Made by a program: the position numbers and the translations under genes
Shown: in pieces, positions 63,171-64,000 of the stretch
Layout: each line of letters starts with the position of its first letter
Numbering within the stretch: position 1 is the first letter of the stretch
NCBI GenBank assembly: GCA_963795195.1
Contig: CAWCGU010000006.1
Location: 1,054,001-1,118,000 of the forward strand
DNA: 64,000 nucleotides
Origin: CAWCGU01 sp963795195
GTDB taxonomy: Bacteria > Actinomycetota > Thermoleophilia > Solirubrobacterales > 70-9
Direction: 5' to 3'
The notes under the pieces: generated by a model
What the model was told of the DNA's origin: nothing
The model's database searches: none
The model's input: the letters and a program-made list of their open reading frames with translations, nothing else

Positions 63171-64000
63171 CTAGGTACCAGCGACCTCCTTAGCCCTTTC
63201 GTTCTTGATTTCGCCGCCGTGGGTGATGCAGGCGCCGGCGACGACCTCGTCTTCGAAGTCGAGCTTCAGCTGACCCTCCTCGACGAGCAGGCCGAGCAGG
63301 TTCTCGATGTTCTTGGCGTAAAGCATTGAAGCGTCGGCGGCCATGTCGCTGGCGAGGTTGGGCGGGGCGATCACCTTGACGCCGCCTTCGACAACAGTCT
63401 CGCCCGCCTGCGTCAGCTCGCAGTTGCCGCCCGACTCCCCGGCGAGGTCGATGATCACGGACCCGGGGTTCATGTTGCGCACGGCGGCGGCGGTGATCAG
63501 CGTCGGCGCGGGGCGGCCGGGGATCTGCGCGGTCGTGATGATCACGTCCTGCTTGGCGGCATTCTCGGCCAGCGCGTCGCGCACCTGCGCGTTCTCCTCC
63601 TCGGTGAGCGGCCGGGCGTAGCCGCCCTCGTCCTCGGCGTCGGGGATGAAGTCGAGCTCGAGCGGGCGGCCGCCGAGGCTGGCGATCTGCTCCCAGGCGG
63701 CGCGGCGGATGTCGAAGCCGGTGACGATTGCGCCGAGCCGCCTCGCGGTGGCGATCGCCTGCAGGCCCGCGACTCCGGCTCCCAGCACGAGGACCTTGGC
63801 GGGCTTCACGGTGCCTGCCGCCGTGGTCATCATCGGGAAGAACTGTCCAGCCTCCCGCGCTGCGAGCAGAGCGGCGGCGTAGCCGGCGACGTTCGCCTGC
63901 GAGGAGAGTGCGTCCATCGCCTGGGCGCGTGTGATCCGTGGCACCGCCTCCATCGCGAAGCTCGTGACTCCGCCTGCGGCGAGCCCCTTGGTCGTCTCGC
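63171..64000 (-). CDS. pntAA: NAD(P) transhydrogenase subunit alpha, NAD-binding part (partial)
   Basis: C-terminal ~276 residues of the soluble NAD(H)-binding subunit; its start lies beyond the right edge of the window. Visible are AMEAVPRITRAQAMDALSSQ, the Rossmann motif VLVLGAGVAGLQAIATARRL, DIRRAAWEQIASLGG, TTAQIPGRPAPTLITAAAV and VIIDLAGESGGNCELTQ. It is the first visible gene of the pntAA-pntAB-pntB operon on the minus strand. Confidence 0.94.
   Translation of the reverse strand, partial: ETTKGLAAGGVTSFAMEAVPRITRAQAMDALSSQANVAGYAAALLAAREAGQFFPMMTTAAGTVKPAKVLVLGAGVAGLQAIATARRLGAIVTGFDIRRAAWEQIASLGGRPLELDFIPDAEDEGGYARPLTEEENAQVRDALAENAAKQDVIITTAQIPGRPAPTLITAAAVRNMNPGSVIIDLAGESGGNCELTQAGETVVEGGVKVIAPPNLASDMAADASMLYAKNIENLLGLLVEEGQLKLDFEDEVVAGACITHGGEIKNERAKEVAGT

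Overview
The window is a high-GC chromosomal segment of an actinobacterium, most likely of the class Thermoleophilia (Solirubrobacterales-like). This placement rests on the primary sigma factor, the paired ArsA-type ATPases, the ergothioneine genes egtB and egtD, an F420/LLM-type oxidoreductase, many HAMP/HisKA_3 histidine kinases, DUF559 nucleases, and secreted proteins ending in a two-cysteine 'AGN.D.TPA' beta module. It is inference from gene content; no rRNA or intact tRNA is present.

Layout. 0-10.8 kb: amine oxidase, a minus-strand operon (gamma-glutamyltransferase, membrane protein, adenylate cyclase), a coupled parA-ftsZ pair whose products both carry long disordered N-termini, then two overlapping ArsA/GET3-like ATPases and a small exported protein. 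10.9-19 kb: large unknown protein, frameshifted DUF559 nuclease gene, HxlR regulator, PilT, GH9 glucanase, and sigA preceded by a promoter-terminator unit. 19-28.5 kb: a decay zone. A YihY gene is fused tail-to-tail to a truncated FHA-cyclase gene, followed by a frameshifted cupin gene, a second YihY tail, a nucleotidyltransferase pair and four broken histidine kinase genes. 28.7-34 kb: secreted beta-propeller protein, GH5 glucanase, beta-helix remnant, cyclase-receiver fusion. 34-44.3 kb: signalling block with two intact histidine kinases, a Ser/Thr kinase (frameshifted) and a pseudokinase sharing one sensor domain, FHA-HTH regulator, a histidine-less kinase, three single-domain receivers and a NarL-type regulator. 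44.3-64 kb: glpX, membrane protein, LLM oxidoreductase, MarR plus a UvrA-like ABC protein with operators between them, second DUF559 copy, egtD and egtB, two CAP-domain proteins, SDR, histidine kinase, serine hydrolase, AAA ATPase with an AT-rich palindromic upstream region, a pilin-like protein, a LapA-like protein and the pnt transhydrogenase operon running off the right edge.

The most interesting signal is a partly dyadic motif (TCAGNGCYAGYACGGAG) whose first base lies exactly 50 nt (six cases) or 51 nt (two cases) before a start codon. It precedes a small exported protein, the propeller protein, GH5, a CAP protein, two receivers, one histidine kinase, and a 21-residue leader ORF in front of another histidine kinase. 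It links the signalling and exported genes into one candidate regulon. Other notable points are a 1.05-kb near-identical repeat carrying the DUF559 nuclease gene directly behind the stop codon of two unrelated genes, a promoter plus terminator unit just upstream of sigA, and the tandem histidine-kinase array in which most copies are decaying. Several breaks are single-base indels, some in two-base runs, so assembly error cannot be excluded for individual cases.
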